Part shown: positions 13,143 to 23,619 of the stretch, piece by piece
How positions within the stretch are numbered: the stretch's first letter is position 1
How the letters are laid out: each line of letters opens with the position of its first letter
NCBI GenBank assembly: GCA_020698575.1
Contig: CM036244.1
Coordinates: 4,703,546-4,767,545, forward strand
Direction of reading: 5' to 3'
DNA: 64,000 nucleotides
Source: Bostrychus sinensis
Lineage: Eukaryota > Chordata > Actinopteri > Gobiiformes > Eleotridae
Made by a program: the position numbers and the translations under genes
Notes under the pieces: model-generated
Databases searched by the model: none
Told to the model about the DNA's origin: nothing
What the model saw: the letters and a program-made list of their open reading frames with translations, nothing else

Positions 13143-13429
13143 ATGTTCCATGATCCAGTGTGGAGCCTGAGGAGACTTGAGACTACCGATGTTCCACGGT
13201 CCAGAGTAGAGACTGGGAGAGACCTGTGAGAGGTTGCAGAAGTTCCGTAGTCCAGAATGTGTTTAAAAGATGTTTAAGTTTTGTCTGAGTTTTTACAGTG
13301 GCATATTAGTTCTTACCTGAATTCCTCTGTCCAGTCAGGGTTAGTTATGGGTTTTAGACAGTGTTAAATTTAGGATTAGGATCAGGTTAGGAGGCAGAAT
13401 GTGACTTAGTTGTTATAGAGGTTCCTGTG

Positions 13430-14062
13430 TCCAGGGTTAGGTTTAGGCGAGGGGTATTAGATGGTTAGGGTCAGGGTTACAATCAGGTTAGCTGTTATAA
13501 AGATTCTTGTGTCCAGGGTTAGGTTTAGGCAAGGGGTATTAGATGGTTAGGGTTAGGGTTACAATCAGGTTAGCTGTTCTAAATATTCTTGTGTCCAGGG
13601 TTAGGTTTAGGCCAGGGGTATTAGATGGTTAGGTTTAGGGTTACAATCAGGTTAGCTGTTATAAAGATTCCTGTGTCTAGGGTTAGGTTTAGGCCAGGGG
13701 TATTAGATGGTTAGGGTTAGGGTTATAATCAGGTTAGCTGTTATCAAGAATCCTGTGTCTAGGGTTAGGATTAGGCCAGGGGTATTAGATGGTTAGGTTT
13801 AGGGTTACAATCAGGTTAGCTGTTATAAAGATTCTTGTGTCCAGGGTTAGGTTTAGGCCAGGGGTATTAGATGGTTAGGGTTAGGGTTACAATCAGGTTA
13901 GCTGTTATAAAGATTCTTGTGTCTAGGGTTAGGTTTAGGCCAGGGGTATTAGATGGTTAGGGTTAGGGTTATAATCAGGTTAGCTGTTATCAAGAATCCT
14001 GTGTCTAGGGTTAGGATTAGGGAGGGGTATTAGATGGTTAGGTTTAGGGTTAGTATCAGGTG
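13430..14062 (+). repeat. 82-bp tandem repeat, about 8 copies
   Basis: Units containing CAATCAGGTTAGCTGTTATA, CTTGTGTCCAGGGTTAGG and GGGGTATTAGATGGTTAGG recur every 82 bp (starts at 13479, 13561, 13643, 13725, 13807, 13889, 13971 and 14053). Single copies sit at 17700-17775 and 18546-18620, and inverted at 26386-26450, always next to telomere repeats. Confidence 0.88.
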
Positions 14063-14084
14063 TCATTGTCTAGAGTCTGAATTT

Positions 14085-14200
14085 GGAACACATCCTCAGC
14101 AGTGTACCTTAGAGTCATCGAGTGTTTCGGCCATTTATCACTGGACACTCTCATCCAAGGTTGGCCCCACACAGAGTGATCAGGTCTGGTGGTGTGTCCC
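14085..14200 (-). other. structured subtelomeric element S, copy S3
   Basis: This is the reverse complement of a 115-bp element also found at 33002 (S1) and 33419 (S2). It has an outer inverted repeat (GGGACACA/TGTGTTCC), an internal hairpin around TGATCA, and two interleaved helices: GAGUGU/ACACUC and CAGUG/CACUG. Compared with S1 and S2 the second helix has changed on both strands (U-A to C-G). It also carries GUC, GAAAC and CUGAGGA strings like the hammerhead core. Function is unknown; RNA structure is inference from pairing in three copies. Confidence 0.6.
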
Positions 14201-14357
14201 TCAGCCAATTAAGAGTCAGGTGCGAGTTTAATATTGTCTGGTTTGACTGGGATGTCTAGGGTTAATTGCAGAATCCATTGTAGTAGGTTTAGTGGGCAGA
14301 TACACTGTTTGTAATTTTGCAGGTCGAGAGCCATCTTAGGATTAAGGTGCCGTAGCA

Positions 14358-14579
14358 AGGGTTAGGGTTAGGGTTAGGGTTAGGGTTAGGGTTAGGGTTA
14401 GGGTTAGGGTTAGGGTTAGGGTTAGGGTTAGGGTTAGGGTTAGGGGGTTAGGGTTAGGGTTAGGGTTAGGGTTAGGGTTAGGGTTAGGGTTAGGGTTAGG
14501 GTTAGGGTTAGGGTTAGGGTTAGGGTTAGGGGTTAGGGTTAGGGTTAGGGTTAGGGTTAGGGTTAGGGTTAGGGGGTTA
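14358..14579 (+). repeat. telomere repeat block (TTAGGG)n, ~220 bp
   Basis: Almost perfect TTAGGG units with a few GGGG slips. Its right end joins an inverted PLE A ORF1 fragment at GGTTAGGAGATC. Confidence 0.97.
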
Positions 14580-14740
14580 GGAGATCTAAAATGTGCTTGT
14601 CTCCGCGAGGAGACAGGCGAGGCACGGTCCATCGCCCTATGGTGTGAACGCCCTGTGTGTGGGTCTCGGCCGAGATCCCGTGCACCGTCGCGGCCGCGAC
14701 GGCGCCACACCTCCGTCTCTCCGTAATCTTGGCCCCTCAT
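14580..14740 (-). pseudogene. PLE A ORF1 N-terminal fragment
   Basis: Starts with the same MRGQDYGETEVWRRRG sequence as the full ORF1 at 19011 and keeps about 52 codons of the Arg-rich N-terminus before running into telomere repeat, which then translates as meaningless LTLTLT. No function is expected. Confidence 0.9.
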
Positions 14741-14895
14741 GGCTGGGGCAGAGCAATTAGGGGTTTTTTATACCCAAAATAAAAAAATGTAAATAAATGA
14801 ACCAAAAATAAGGTTAAAATTAAACAAAACAAACAAAAGGCGGGAGCTGGTTTTTAAAAAAACCTTTTTGTTGTAAAAAAGAGCCAAAAACGTAC

Positions 14896-14948
14896 AGTGC
14901 CCGTCGCGACGTTTCGACCAGGGTCTGGTCTTCTTCAGGCTGGGCACT
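14896..14948 (-). ncRNA. hammerhead ribozyme (type I) at PLE A unit junction
   Basis: Minus-strand fold: stem I AGUGCCC/GGGCACU (7 bp), internal loops AGC and GCGAC, core CUGAAGA, stem II GACCAG/CUGGUC with loop ACC, GAAAC, very short stem III, cleavage after GUC. It is identical to the plus-strand copy at 25739-25791. PLEs are known to carry hammerhead motifs with a minimal stem III. Confidence 0.88.
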
Positions 14949-15817
14949 ATAGGCACACAGGGCAACTAATCGTAGCTAAAGCGCAATCAGACAGTGCCGT
15001 GCAATGGAAGAGGCTCAATATGATCTGGGAGGAGAGCAGAGTCTGCAAGGACATGCCTGGGCACCACCCCTTCCCTGTGTGTGTGCTCCTATTGGCTCTG
15101 ACGAAAACAGCAGACAGGGGGAGAGTGGAAAAGTACAGAGAACAAACAAGACCAAAACAAGACTTAAAGTAATTTATTGACACTATGAATTGTTTTCATA
15201 CCACATGAACTGAGCTTTTTAACCAAGGAGGACTCCAACATGAATTAATTCATTTTTTACGTTTTATTTATTTTTTATTTTTTTATTATTTTTTTATTTT
15301 TTTATTTTTTTATTTTTTTGTTTTTTTGTTTTTTGTTTTTAATTGTACTTAGGGTACTCACTTCACATGCGTTTTTTTTACTAAATGAACTCAAAAGACA
15401 TGAATTAGAGCCTTGGGGCCTCTCCCAAAACCCCAAGCGAACAGTATGACAGAGACAAAAGTAGGTCAAATGTAAAAACAGACAGGTGCCCGACAATTAG
15501 ATGAAATCCACATGTAAACAAGACCGAAGTGTCACTGGAATAAACTGAACAAAGACAAGGACCCAAAACAACACAATCCTACAGATGAACAACAAAGTGG
15601 CTCACAAACACGCAAGTAAGTTTATTATCAAGTTCAATGAGTTCTCAGAGTCTAGAAAAGTGGGGATAAATTCAAAATGAAATTCCCAAATCCCAACAAA
15701 TGTCTAATAGGGTTCAAAAATTAAACTATATTTTATAATGTAAACCAAGAAGAAAACCCAAAAGAAAAAGACTCTGAGAACCCAGAGAAAACAATGGTGT
15801 TCAAGACATCACCAATT

Positions 15818-15985
15818 ACGGTTTAAGACTTCACAATCCTGCGTTTAGGACTTCACATTCAACGTTTAGAACTGCACAATCAACGTTTAAGACTTCACAA
15901 TCAACGTTTAAGACTGCATGATCAACGTTTAAGACTTCACGATCAACGTTTAAGACTTCTCGATCAACGTTTAAGACTGTACTAG
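15818..15985 (-). repeat. 21-bp tandem repeat in PLE A copy 2
   Basis: Same CAACGTTTAAGACTTCAC units as at 12098. The sequence between this block and the hammerhead (14949-15815) is the poly-A/T-rich, non-coding PLE A 3' region. Confidence 0.85.
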
Positions 15986-16085
15986 GGCTATAAATTAGTG
16001 AAAGAAATAGGATTAATTTGGGGTCCTAATTAAGCAATTGGTTAGGGTTAGGGCCAGCAGAGAAGTGGTTATGGTTAGGTTCAAG

Positions 16086-16855
16086 ACCAGGGCAGGGATA
16101 TAATTTAGAAGAGGCCGAATTTGCCCATTGGTTAGGGTTAGGGCTACCAAAGGAATGGTTAAGGTTAGGAAAGATTACAGGGTTTAGGGCATCGTATTTA
16201 GTTTTTAATCAAGCACTAATGTGAATTAATTTAGAAGAGGCCGAATTTGCCCATTGGTTAGGGTTAGGGCTACCAAAGGAATGGTTAAGGTTAGGGAAGA
16301 TTAAAGGGCTAGGGCATCATATTTAGTTTTTAATCAAGCACTAATGTGAATTAATTTAGAAGAGGGCCGAATTTGCCCATTGGTTAGGGGTTAGGGCTAC
16401 CAAAGGAATGGTTAAGGTTAGGGAAGATTACAGGGCTAGGGCATCATATTTAGTTTTTAATCAAGCCTAATGTGAATTAATTTAGAAGAGGCCGAATTTG
16501 CCCATTGGTTAGGGTTAGGGCTACCAAAGGAATGGTTAGATTAGGGAAGATTACAGGGCTAGGGCATCAATATTAGTTTTTAATCAAGCACTAATGTGAA
16601 TTAATTTAGAAGAGGCCGAATTTGCCCATTGGTTAGGGTTAGGGCTACCAAAGGAATGGTTAAGGTTAGGGAAGATTACAGGGCTAGGGCATCATATTTA
16701 GTTTTTAATCAAGCACTAATGTGAATTAATTTGGAAGAGGCCGAATTTGCCCATTGGTTAGGGTTAGGGCTACCAAAGGAATGGTTAAGGTTAGGAAAGA
16801 TTAAAGGGCTAGGGCATCATATTTAGTTTTTAATCAAGCACTAATGTGAATTAAC
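16086..16855 (-). repeat. 125-bp telomere-like repeats, 6 copies
   Basis: Six units with the same TTAGGGTTAGGGCTACCAAAGG core as at 12385, ending near 16855 before a short palindrome (CTCGGCCGAAGGCCGAG). One unit has a one-base slip giving TTAGGGG. Confidence 0.88.
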
Positions 16856-17008
16856 CCATGCTCGGCCGAAGGCCGAGCGTGGGCCAAGTACCAGGGGAAT
16901 CCAGCCCTCTTCCAGTGATCCGCACATCCCCGAAACTGCCCAGACAGGACATGAACAACCCAACCAGAGACAAAGACAGATCCAGTGACACTGACAAACA
17001 AATGGGCA

Positions 17009-17155
17009 AGGGTTAGGGTTAGGGTTAGGGTTAGGGTTAGGGTTAGGGTTAGGGTTAGGGTTAGGGTTAGGGTTAGGGTTAGGGTTAGGGTTAGGGTTAG
17101 GGTTAGGGTTAGGGTTAGGGTTAGGGTTAGGGTTAGGGTTAGGGTTAGGGTTAGG
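17009..17155 (+). repeat. telomere repeat block (TTAGGG)n, ~147 bp
   Basis: Perfect TTAGGG units capping the sense-5' truncation of PLE A copy 2 (join at ATGGGCAAGGG). Confidence 0.97.
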
Positions 17156-17442
17156 ATATAGAGCAACTTACCACCACCGGGATGCACATTTGCAATAACT
17201 CGAGAACGGAAGCAGCTAGAGACGTAATTCTTTTTGCGTTGTGCTCTGCGTGGCCTAAGCTATCCGCTGATATGTGTATCTCCTCTGTGCACCTTTCGGT
17301 TCCTGAGATCCGGACCCCGCCCATTTTCGGGATGCACATTTGCGATAATTCGGAAACGGAGTGAGCTAGAGTCCTAATTCTTTTTGCGTTGTGCTCAGCT
17401 TGGCCTAAGCTATCCGCTGATATGTGTTTTATCATTGTAGGA

Positions 17443-17474
<32 letters not shown>

Positions 17475-17775
17475 GTTCTAAGTGTAAAAATGTTTTAAAA
17501 AATTTTTGATTGTGAAATTTGTCGAGCAGGCGTTTCAGGCCATTCCCTACATGGGCGCATAAAGTCCGACGCTGTTTTTTAGGTGCAGTACCAAAGTTGT
17601 CCAGAAGGTGGCGCTGTTGAGGCGAGTAGGTAGAGCTTGAGGCGATAGGTGTCCAGCTTAAGTTTGAGGTTTGTATCTCTTAGCGTTGTTCAGTTTTAGG
17701 GTTACAATCAGGTTAGCTGTTATAAAGATTCTTGTGTCCAGGGTTAGGTTTAGGCAAGGGGTATTAGATGGTTAG
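17156..17775 (+). repeat. subtelomeric unit with 150-bp repeats, copy 1
   Basis: Contains two diverged 150-bp units (GGCCTAAGCTATCCGCTGATATGTG at about 17252 and 17402), a poly-T run, a stretch beginning at TTGTCGAGCAGG, and one 82-bp-type repeat. It is duplicated at 18009-18621 (offset about 854 bp) and present inverted at 26386-26990. Open frames in it are shared with no known protein and are treated as chance. Confidence 0.85.
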
Positions 17776-18008
17776 GGTTAGGGTTAGGGTTAGGGTTAGG
17801 GTTAGGGTTAGGGGGTAGGGTAGGGTTAGGGTTAGGGTTAGGGTTAGGGTTAGGGTTAGGGTTAGGGTTAGGGTTAGGGTAGGGTTAGGGTTAGGGTTAG
17901 GGTTAGGGTTAGGGTTAGGGTTAGGGTTAGGGTTAGGGTTAGGGTTAGGGTTAGGGTTAGGGTTAGGGTTAGGGTTAGGGTTAGGGTTAGGGTTAGGGTT
18001 AGGGTTAG
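17776..18008 (+). repeat. telomere repeat block (TTAGGG)n, ~233 bp
   Basis: TTAGGG units with two short deletions (GGGTAGGG), lying between the two copies of the subtelomeric unit. Confidence 0.97.
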
Positions 18009-18621
18009 GATATAGAGCAACTTACCACCACCGGGATGCACATTTGCAATAACTCGAGAACGGAAGCAGCTAGAGACGTAATTCTTTTTGCGTTGTGCTC
18101 TGCGTGGCCTAAGCTATCCGCTGATATGTGTATCTCCTCTGTGCACCTTTCGGTTCCTGAGATCCGGACCCCGCCCATTTTCGGGATGCACATTTGCGAT
18201 AATTCGGAAACGGAGTGAGCTAGAGTCCTAATTCTTTTTGCGTTGTGCTCAGCTTGGCCTAAGCTATCCGCTGATATGTGTTTTATCATTGTAGGATAAA
18301 ATTTTTTTTTTTTTTTTTTTTTTTTTGTTCTAAGTGTAAAAATGTTTTAAAAAATTTTTGATTGTGAAATTTGTCGAGCAGGCGTTTCAGGCCATTCCCT
18401 ACATGGGCGCATAAAGTCCGACGCTGTTTTTTAGGTGCAGTACCAAAGTTGTCCAGAAGGTGGCGCTGTTGAGGCGAGTAGGTAGAGCTTGAGGCGATAG
18501 GTGTCCAGCTTAAGTTTGAGGTTTGTATCTCTTAGCGTTGTTCAGTTTTAGGGTTACAATCAGGTTAGCTGTTATAAAGATTCTTGTGTCCAGGGTTAGG
18601 TTTAGGCAAGGGGTATTAGAG
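18009..18621 (+). repeat. subtelomeric unit, copy 2, cut by the gap
   Basis: Direct repeat of 17156-17775, reading the same through the 150-bp units, poly-T and 82-bp-type repeat up to GGGTATTAGAG, where the N run starts. Confidence 0.9.
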
Positions 18622-18646
18622 NNNNNNNNNNNNNNNNNNNNNNNNN
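18622..18646. other. assembly gap, 25 N
   Basis: A run of exactly 25 N. Telomere repeats read TTAGGG to its left and CCCTAA to its right, so both flanks point telomere-ward into the gap. See findings. Confidence 0.99.
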
Positions 18647-18862
18647 TATCTATACACACAGATACGCAAACAGATACACACAGATACACACACAGATCAC
18701 ACACAGATACACACACAGATACACAGATACACAGCAGATACACAGATACACCAGGATACACAGGATACACCAAGATACACGACAGATACACACAGATACA
18801 CAGATACCACAAAGATACAACAGATACGAGATACACGCAGATACACACAGATACACAAGATC
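18647..18862 (-). repeat. short inverted block of the TATCTGTGTG minisatellite
   Basis: CACACAGATA-type units, more degenerate than the main array and in the opposite orientation. They end at CACAAGATCACG, directly before the 5' end of the long PLE A copy. Confidence 0.88.
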
Positions 18863-19010
18863 ACGTTGGCTCTTTTTTACAACAAAAAGGTTTTTTTAAA
18901 AACCAGCTCCCCTTTTTGTTTGTTTTGTTTAATTTTAACCTTATTTTGGTTCATTTATTTACATTTTTTATTTTGGGTATAAAAAAACCCCTAATTGCTC
19001 TGCCCCAGCC

Positions 19011-21380
19011 ATGAGGGGCCAAGATTACGGAGAGACGGAGGTGTGGCGCCGTCGCGGCCGCGACGGTGCACGGGATCTCGGCCGAGACCCACACACAGGG
19101 CGTTCACACCATAGGGCGATGGACCGTGCCTCGCCTGTCTCCTCGCGGAGACAAGCACATTTTAGATCTTCTAACTCGCCTGTGCCTCCTCCTGTGTCCG
19201 GTGCACGCCGTTTCCAGTCTCCGAATCGCCGTTACTCGCCTGAACCCAGACCGTACACTTACGCAGACGCGGTCAGGCGACCCCCGCGGGGACCAGCCCC
19301 GAACAGAGAGTGGGCCAGAGCTACGCGACCCCAGCAGACGCGTCGCTATGACTCTGGTTCACGTAACAGACGCCAGCCAACGCGTTATGACTCTGGTTCA
19401 CGTAACAGACGCCAGTCTCCGCGTCGTTACGACTCCGGTTCACGTTCTAGGCCGCAACAACGCGTACGTGACCGCGTAAACCGAGCTCCTCGTCCGCGCG
19501 ACCGGGACGATCGAGCTCCTCGCATTCGTGGACGCCGTGGGCGTCCCCGACGAGAGGATTCTTCTCCTCGGGGCCGCGCACGGGACCCACAAGACCCTCC
19601 GCAACAGGCCGCGGGCCCGCTGTTGGGCAAATTAATCAGACAACTGTTCAAACTAATCAAAGTCAGGCACCATCTCACCAACATCACTGACTCCTACAGC
19701 CATAACGGGCCTCCCAGCATAGCCCGTATGGTCATCCAGTTGTCTGAAATGGTTAAACCGGCCTCTCCTACGCAGGCTACACGGGACAAGATAACGGGCA
19801 ATGCCAAAAATTGGGGTTACGTCACACTACAGATATTACAGGAACATTATGAACAAGAGTGGCAGGTTTTGCTGTTAGAACTTCAACGTGACTATCACAC
19901 GAACTGGCAAGAGGCCTTTGATGTGGCTGAACGCTGGTCTAGACGCAGCCTGCCTAAACTCACGCGTATTGTTCTGCAGACCACTCGTGACTTGATCTCC
20001 GCAGCTTTGGAGCCGTCACGTTCAGTTGACACTCAGCCCTGCGTTTTGGCACAAGTTGACCCACAAGCCGTGGCTCAACCGCAGTTGCAAGGCCCCCAGC
20101 CCTTGCCCGTGCAGTCCACTGTTCCACACTCACACTCAGTCCCTTCTACGCATCAACAACAACAACAACTACAGGCTGCTCCTCAGCCACAACTGCAGTC
20201 TACGCGCGCACTCCCACAATTACGCCTGTCTCCTACGCCGTCAGCCGTCAGTGCGCCACTGCTACGAGTGGTCCAGACGCATACGGCTCAAATTCACGCT
20301 GTACAGCTCTCACCAAATAATCCCTTTTACGCAGAACAGAGCCGGCGTCATGAGATTGAACCTGCGGCAAATCCGCCCCAGGTCCAGTCTCGAGAGGTGG
20401 TCGCGCAGTCTCGTGACTCTGGACCGCAGGCCCCGGCCCTACCGTCTGGGGTTTTGGACCTGATGGGTCCTTGGCCTCCGTTCGAGGACACCTCTCTCAC
20501 AGGTTTAGCTCCAATTGAGCCACAGTCAGTCCAGGGAGTGCAGCCCTCGCACACAGAACCGCCTGTTACATCAGCCGAGGACGCAACGTTAGCTCCGCAG
20601 CCTCTGGAGCAAAGGCCACCTAGGCGCCCTGCTCTTTCGGCTGCGGTTCTGCCCGCGTCAGAGTTTGACGGCACTGTGTGCGAGGACCCAGACACGCGCC
20701 CTGACCCTCAGACTTCCACCCCTGCTCCGGCCCAGGTGGACTCAGCACAAATCATTTCTCCTCTGGACCAAGAAGCCCTATCTGAACTCGTATCCATTGA
20801 GCAGTCCACTCTGAGCCTGAACAGTAGTCTTGGCCAATTCTCAGTCACTAAGCACATTACGACCCAGAGAAAGTTCGCACAATGGTCTCTGAAAGTGAAC
20901 AGCAAATACTTGATCATTGGCGATTCAAATTTGGCGCGCATTGTCTCACACAACATTCCTGGCTTGCAAATTGAAAGCTTTCCGGGCGCGACTTTTTTAC
21001 ACGCGGCCCACCTGCTGCAATTTGCTGTTAGCACTGTGCGTGTGGAACAGCTGGTTCTGTCTTTTGGCATTGTGAGCAGAGGCCAGCGGGCAAAGGCTAC
21101 CACTATTAAGCAACTACAGAAGGCCATAAGATCAGCTAAAAACCGCTTCCCTTATGCCGCTCTGTACGTGCCTCAACTCAACTACTCTCCAGCCTTGCCC
21201 TTTGACCACATAGTGAATCTGGACACTCTGAACGCATACATAGGGCGCAATGTGCCGTTCCTCCCTCCTTTGCCTCAAGACAGATTCCACACTCGAACAG
21301 ACAACGTTCACTGGACTCGGTCCACGGCCCAAAACATGTTGGCTCACTGGATTGATATTTTAAAATCCCAGGCCCCGTAA
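19011..21380 (+). CDS. PLE A ORF1: Arg-rich protein with C-terminal SGNH-hydrolase-like domain
   Basis: A 789-residue open frame starting at the first ATG after the AT-rich leader; the same start is kept in three copies. Residues 1-200 are very rich in Arg, Ser and Pro, with three RYDSGSR repeats near 111-145, fitting nucleic-acid binding. Residues 205-335 look helical. Residues 335-625 are Pro/Gln-rich linker with a poly-Gln. Residues 634-789 resemble an SGNH hydrolase: IIGDSN (Ser block, GDS at 637-639) and DNVHWT (Asp-His block, about 764-767); the middle Gly/Asn blocks are weak. SGNH/esterase domains are known in ORF1 of some CR1-type LINEs. Here it precedes a PLE reverse transcriptase. 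An esterase role is inference. The stop overlaps the open region of ORF2. Confidence 0.85.
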   Translation: MRGQDYGETEVWRRRGRDGARDLGRDPHTGRSHHRAMDRASPVSSRRQAHFRSSNSPVPPPVSGARRFQSPNRRYSPEPRPYTYADAVRRPPRGPAPNREWARATRPQQTRRYDSGSRNRRQPTRYDSGSRNRRQSPRRYDSGSRSRPQQRVRDRVNRAPRPRDRDDRAPRIRGRRGRPRREDSSPRGRARDPQDPPQQAAGPLLGKLIRQLFKLIKVRHHLTNITDSYSHNGPPSIARMVIQLSEMVKPASPTQATRDKITGNAKNWGYVTLQILQEHYEQEWQVLLLELQRDYHTNWQEAFDVAERWSRRSLPKLTRIVLQTTRDLISAALEPSRSVDTQPCVLAQVDPQAVAQPQLQGPQPLPVQSTVPHSHSVPSTHQQQQQLQAAPQPQLQSTRALPQLRLSPTPSAVSAPLLRVVQTHTAQIHAVQLSPNNPFYAEQSRRHEIEPAANPPQVQSREVVAQSRDSGPQAPALPSGVLDLMGPWPPFEDTSLTGLAPIEPQSVQGVQPSHTEPPVTSAEDATLAPQPLEQRPPRRPALSAAVLPASEFDGTVCEDPDTRPDPQTSTPAPAQVDSAQIISPLDQEALSELVSIEQSTLSLNSSLGQFSVTKHITTQRKFAQWSLKVNSKYLIIGDSNLARIVSHNIPGLQIESFPGATFLHAAHLLQFAVSTVRVEQLVLSFGIVSRGQRAKATTIKQLQKAIRSAKNRFPYAALYVPQLNYSPALPFDHIVNLDTLNAYIGRNVPFLPPLPQDRFHTRTDNVHWTRSTAQNMLAHWIDILKSQAP

Positions 21381-23619
21381 GTGACAAAGTACAGGGGCAT
21401 TCAGAGCCGGGCCCGACCCAGCCTAGTAACGTTGTTGTTTTGTGTAAAGACTTCACTCCAACGCCCTCTCAGCTGTCCTTGTTGCAAAAAGGCCTCACGT
21501 TTGTTCCGGTTGTGGGCATCCCTAAACACCAGCGCTTGATTTTGCAACAAGACGTACAGATTTATCACCGTCGAATCGCTTTGGCTTGCTACTTTGGTGT
21601 CAGGCCGCGCGTGAATGTTAAATCAGATCTCCAGAGGCGTTTTTGCCCCCCCTCAGAGTGGGTGCCGCCTCAGTCTCGCCTGCCACCGGAGTACAAGCTC
21701 CTTTGTAAGTTAGATGACGAGGCGTTGGATGAAGTCTACGTGAAGAAGAGTGAACATCCTAACATCTCCCAAGCCGAGTTTGATGCCCTGCTGGAATTAA
21801 AAAACAATCCAGATCTGGTCATCAAACCTGCTGACAAAGGGAGCGCAGTAGTGTTGATGGACAGGTGTCAGTACGAGTTGGAGGCTGACAGACAGTTGGC
21901 AGATGCAGTCTACTACAAGCCTTTAGCAGGCCCCATTTTTCCTGAGTCTATTCCTCAGGTTCACGCGATCATTGATTCGCTGCATAGACAAAAGTTCATT
22001 TCTCTCAAACAAAAACGCTATTTAAAAGGCGAATTCGAGCCCCGGGCTCGCAAATTCTATATTTTGCCAAAATACACAAAGAGCCCCACAAGTGGACTGT
22101 GCCTGGCGTGATCCCCCCGGGCAGACCGATCGTGTCTGACTGCGGGAGCGACACGTACCAGACGGCAGAATACATTGACTTCTATCTAACGCCGCTGTCT
22201 GTACGCCACCCGTCCTACGTTAAAGACACAACACACTTTGTCCAGTCTGTGAAGTCCCTGTCGGTACCGGACTCAGCCATTTTCTTCAGCATCGACATTG
22301 ACTCTCTCTACACCAACATTCCAATCCCTGCGGGCCTCCAGGCCGTACGAGACATCCTTGACCGGTACCCTGACTCTTCCCGACCTGACTCTGAGATACT
22401 GCAGTTACTCGAAATCAATCTGACTCGTAATGACTTTATTTTTAACGGGAAGTACTATTTGCAAATTAAGGGAACAGCTATGGGGAAGCGCTTTGCGCCG
22501 GCCTACGCTAACATCTTTATGGCCCAGTGGGAGCAGGCCGCTCTCGCCAAGTGTCCCAAAAAGCCCCTCCACTATCTCAGATACTTGGACGACATATTTG
22601 GCGTGTGGACTCATTCGGAACAGGACTTTAGGACTTTTTTGGACATCCTGGACACTCACGACCCGTCTATCCGCATCAAGTACGAGTTCAGCGCACAATC
22701 CATCGACTTCTTGGACACGACTGTTTTCAAAGGCCCGGACTTCCCACTCACTCACCAGGTCGACGTCAAAGTGTTTTTTAAACCCACGGATAAGCACGCT
22801 TTACTCTATAAAACCAGTTTCCACCCCAGACACACCTTCTCTGGTCTGGTTAAATCGCAGTTAACTCGCTTTCACAGGATCTGCTCCAGGTCTGAAGATT
22901 TCAGGTCTGCTGTTAAGATTCTGTTTGAAGCCTTGTCAGGCCGTGGCTACTCTCGTCAGTTTCTGAGACAATGTTACCGTGACTTTAAAAACAAGACTCT
23001 CACTTTGACCGCTGTACAGGAGGACAAGGACATTATTCCCCTCATTACGACCTTCTCGACTGTAGCTCGTAGAGTCAACTCGGTGCTGAAGAAAAATTAT
23101 GAGCTCATGATCACACAACAGGGACTTCTGGCCAAACATCAGGTCATTTCCGCCTACAGAAAGAACAGATGTCTGAAGGACTTTTTAGTGAGAGCTGCTT
23201 TGCCCGTAGTGAGGCCTTTTGAAAAGCAGACCTCTCTCTCAGACATCTTTGTACGTCTAAATTATGTCCAGAGCCACTCCACGAAAAGGGTCTTTACAAT
23301 CACGCAGGCCTTCACTCCACAGGTCTCAAATGTGGTTTATTTGCTCTTTTGTGAAGTGTGCGGCAAACAATACGTGGGTGAATCTGGTAACTCCATTTTA
23401 ACAAGGTTCACTCAACATAGGTACAATTTCAGGCATGGGGTCAAGATCTATACGCCCTTGGTCTCTCACGTTCAGCTGCACGGGGCTCAGGCCATCAGAG
23501 TGGCAGGCCTGCAGTACAATTCGCATTGGTTGGCCTCGGACAGAAAGCGTATAGAAAAACATTGGATTAACAGTTTAAAAACCAGACACCCCCATGGCCT
23601 TAACCTTAAGTTTGGCTAG
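21356..23619 (+). pseudogene. PLE A ORF2: reverse transcriptase with GIY-YIG endonuclease, one frameshift
   Basis: The frame opens at 21356 and runs to a stop at 22109-22111; the remainder continues in another frame (about 22070-23619). The break lies in an A run at 22069-22072, where one base appears missing compared with the homologous PLE B protein. Visible blocks: KPADKGSAVVLMD (about 21825), FSIDIDSLYTNIP (motif A, about 22285), GTAMGKRFAPAYAN (motif B, about 22470), YLDD (motif C, 22582-22593), and a C-terminal GIY-YIG block (VVYLLFCEVCGKQYVGE, about 23334-23385) with downstream RF.QHRYN. The protein would copy element RNA and nick DNA. It probably needs ORF1 readthrough by frameshifting to be made, since no early ATG exists. 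The single break makes this copy inactive unless it is an assembly error. Confidence 0.9.
21359..21365 (+). promoter_or_regulatory. candidate -1 ribosomal frameshift site (T TTA AAA)
   Basis: In the ORF1 frame the codons ATT TTA AAA form a slippery heptamer of the X XXY YYZ type, 13 nt before the ORF1 stop. A shift to -1 here enters the ORF2 frame, which opens only 3 nt upstream (TGA at 21353-21355) and has no ATG before about 21857, inside the RT region. I did not establish a downstream pseudoknot. Confidence 0.55.

Larger units (their letters stand above)
14580..17008 (-). mobile_element. PLE A truncated copy 2: 3' region, hammerhead, then start of next unit
   Basis: On the minus strand this begins inside the 3' region just after where ORF2 would stop, joined to telomere repeats at 17008. 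It continues through six 125-bp repeats, the 21-bp repeats and the hammerhead, and then passes without a break into the 5' end of a second head-to-tail unit. That unit ends 158 bp into ORF1 at AGATCTC, where telomere repeats start. The same internal break is seen at 26107. The layout shows tandem PLE units bounded by the ribozyme, with telomere repeats on both sides. Confidence 0.9.

Noticed and set aside
14342..14740. Open frame starting MRGQDYGE and ending in LTLTLT
   Set aside because: A PLE ORF1 fragment read into telomere repeat, not a gene fusion.
17151..17435. Open frame with HISADSLGQAEHNAKR repeats (also near 18005 and 26704)
   Set aside because: Produced by a 150-bp subtelomeric tandem repeat; no domain, and frame-disrupting changes in the third copy.
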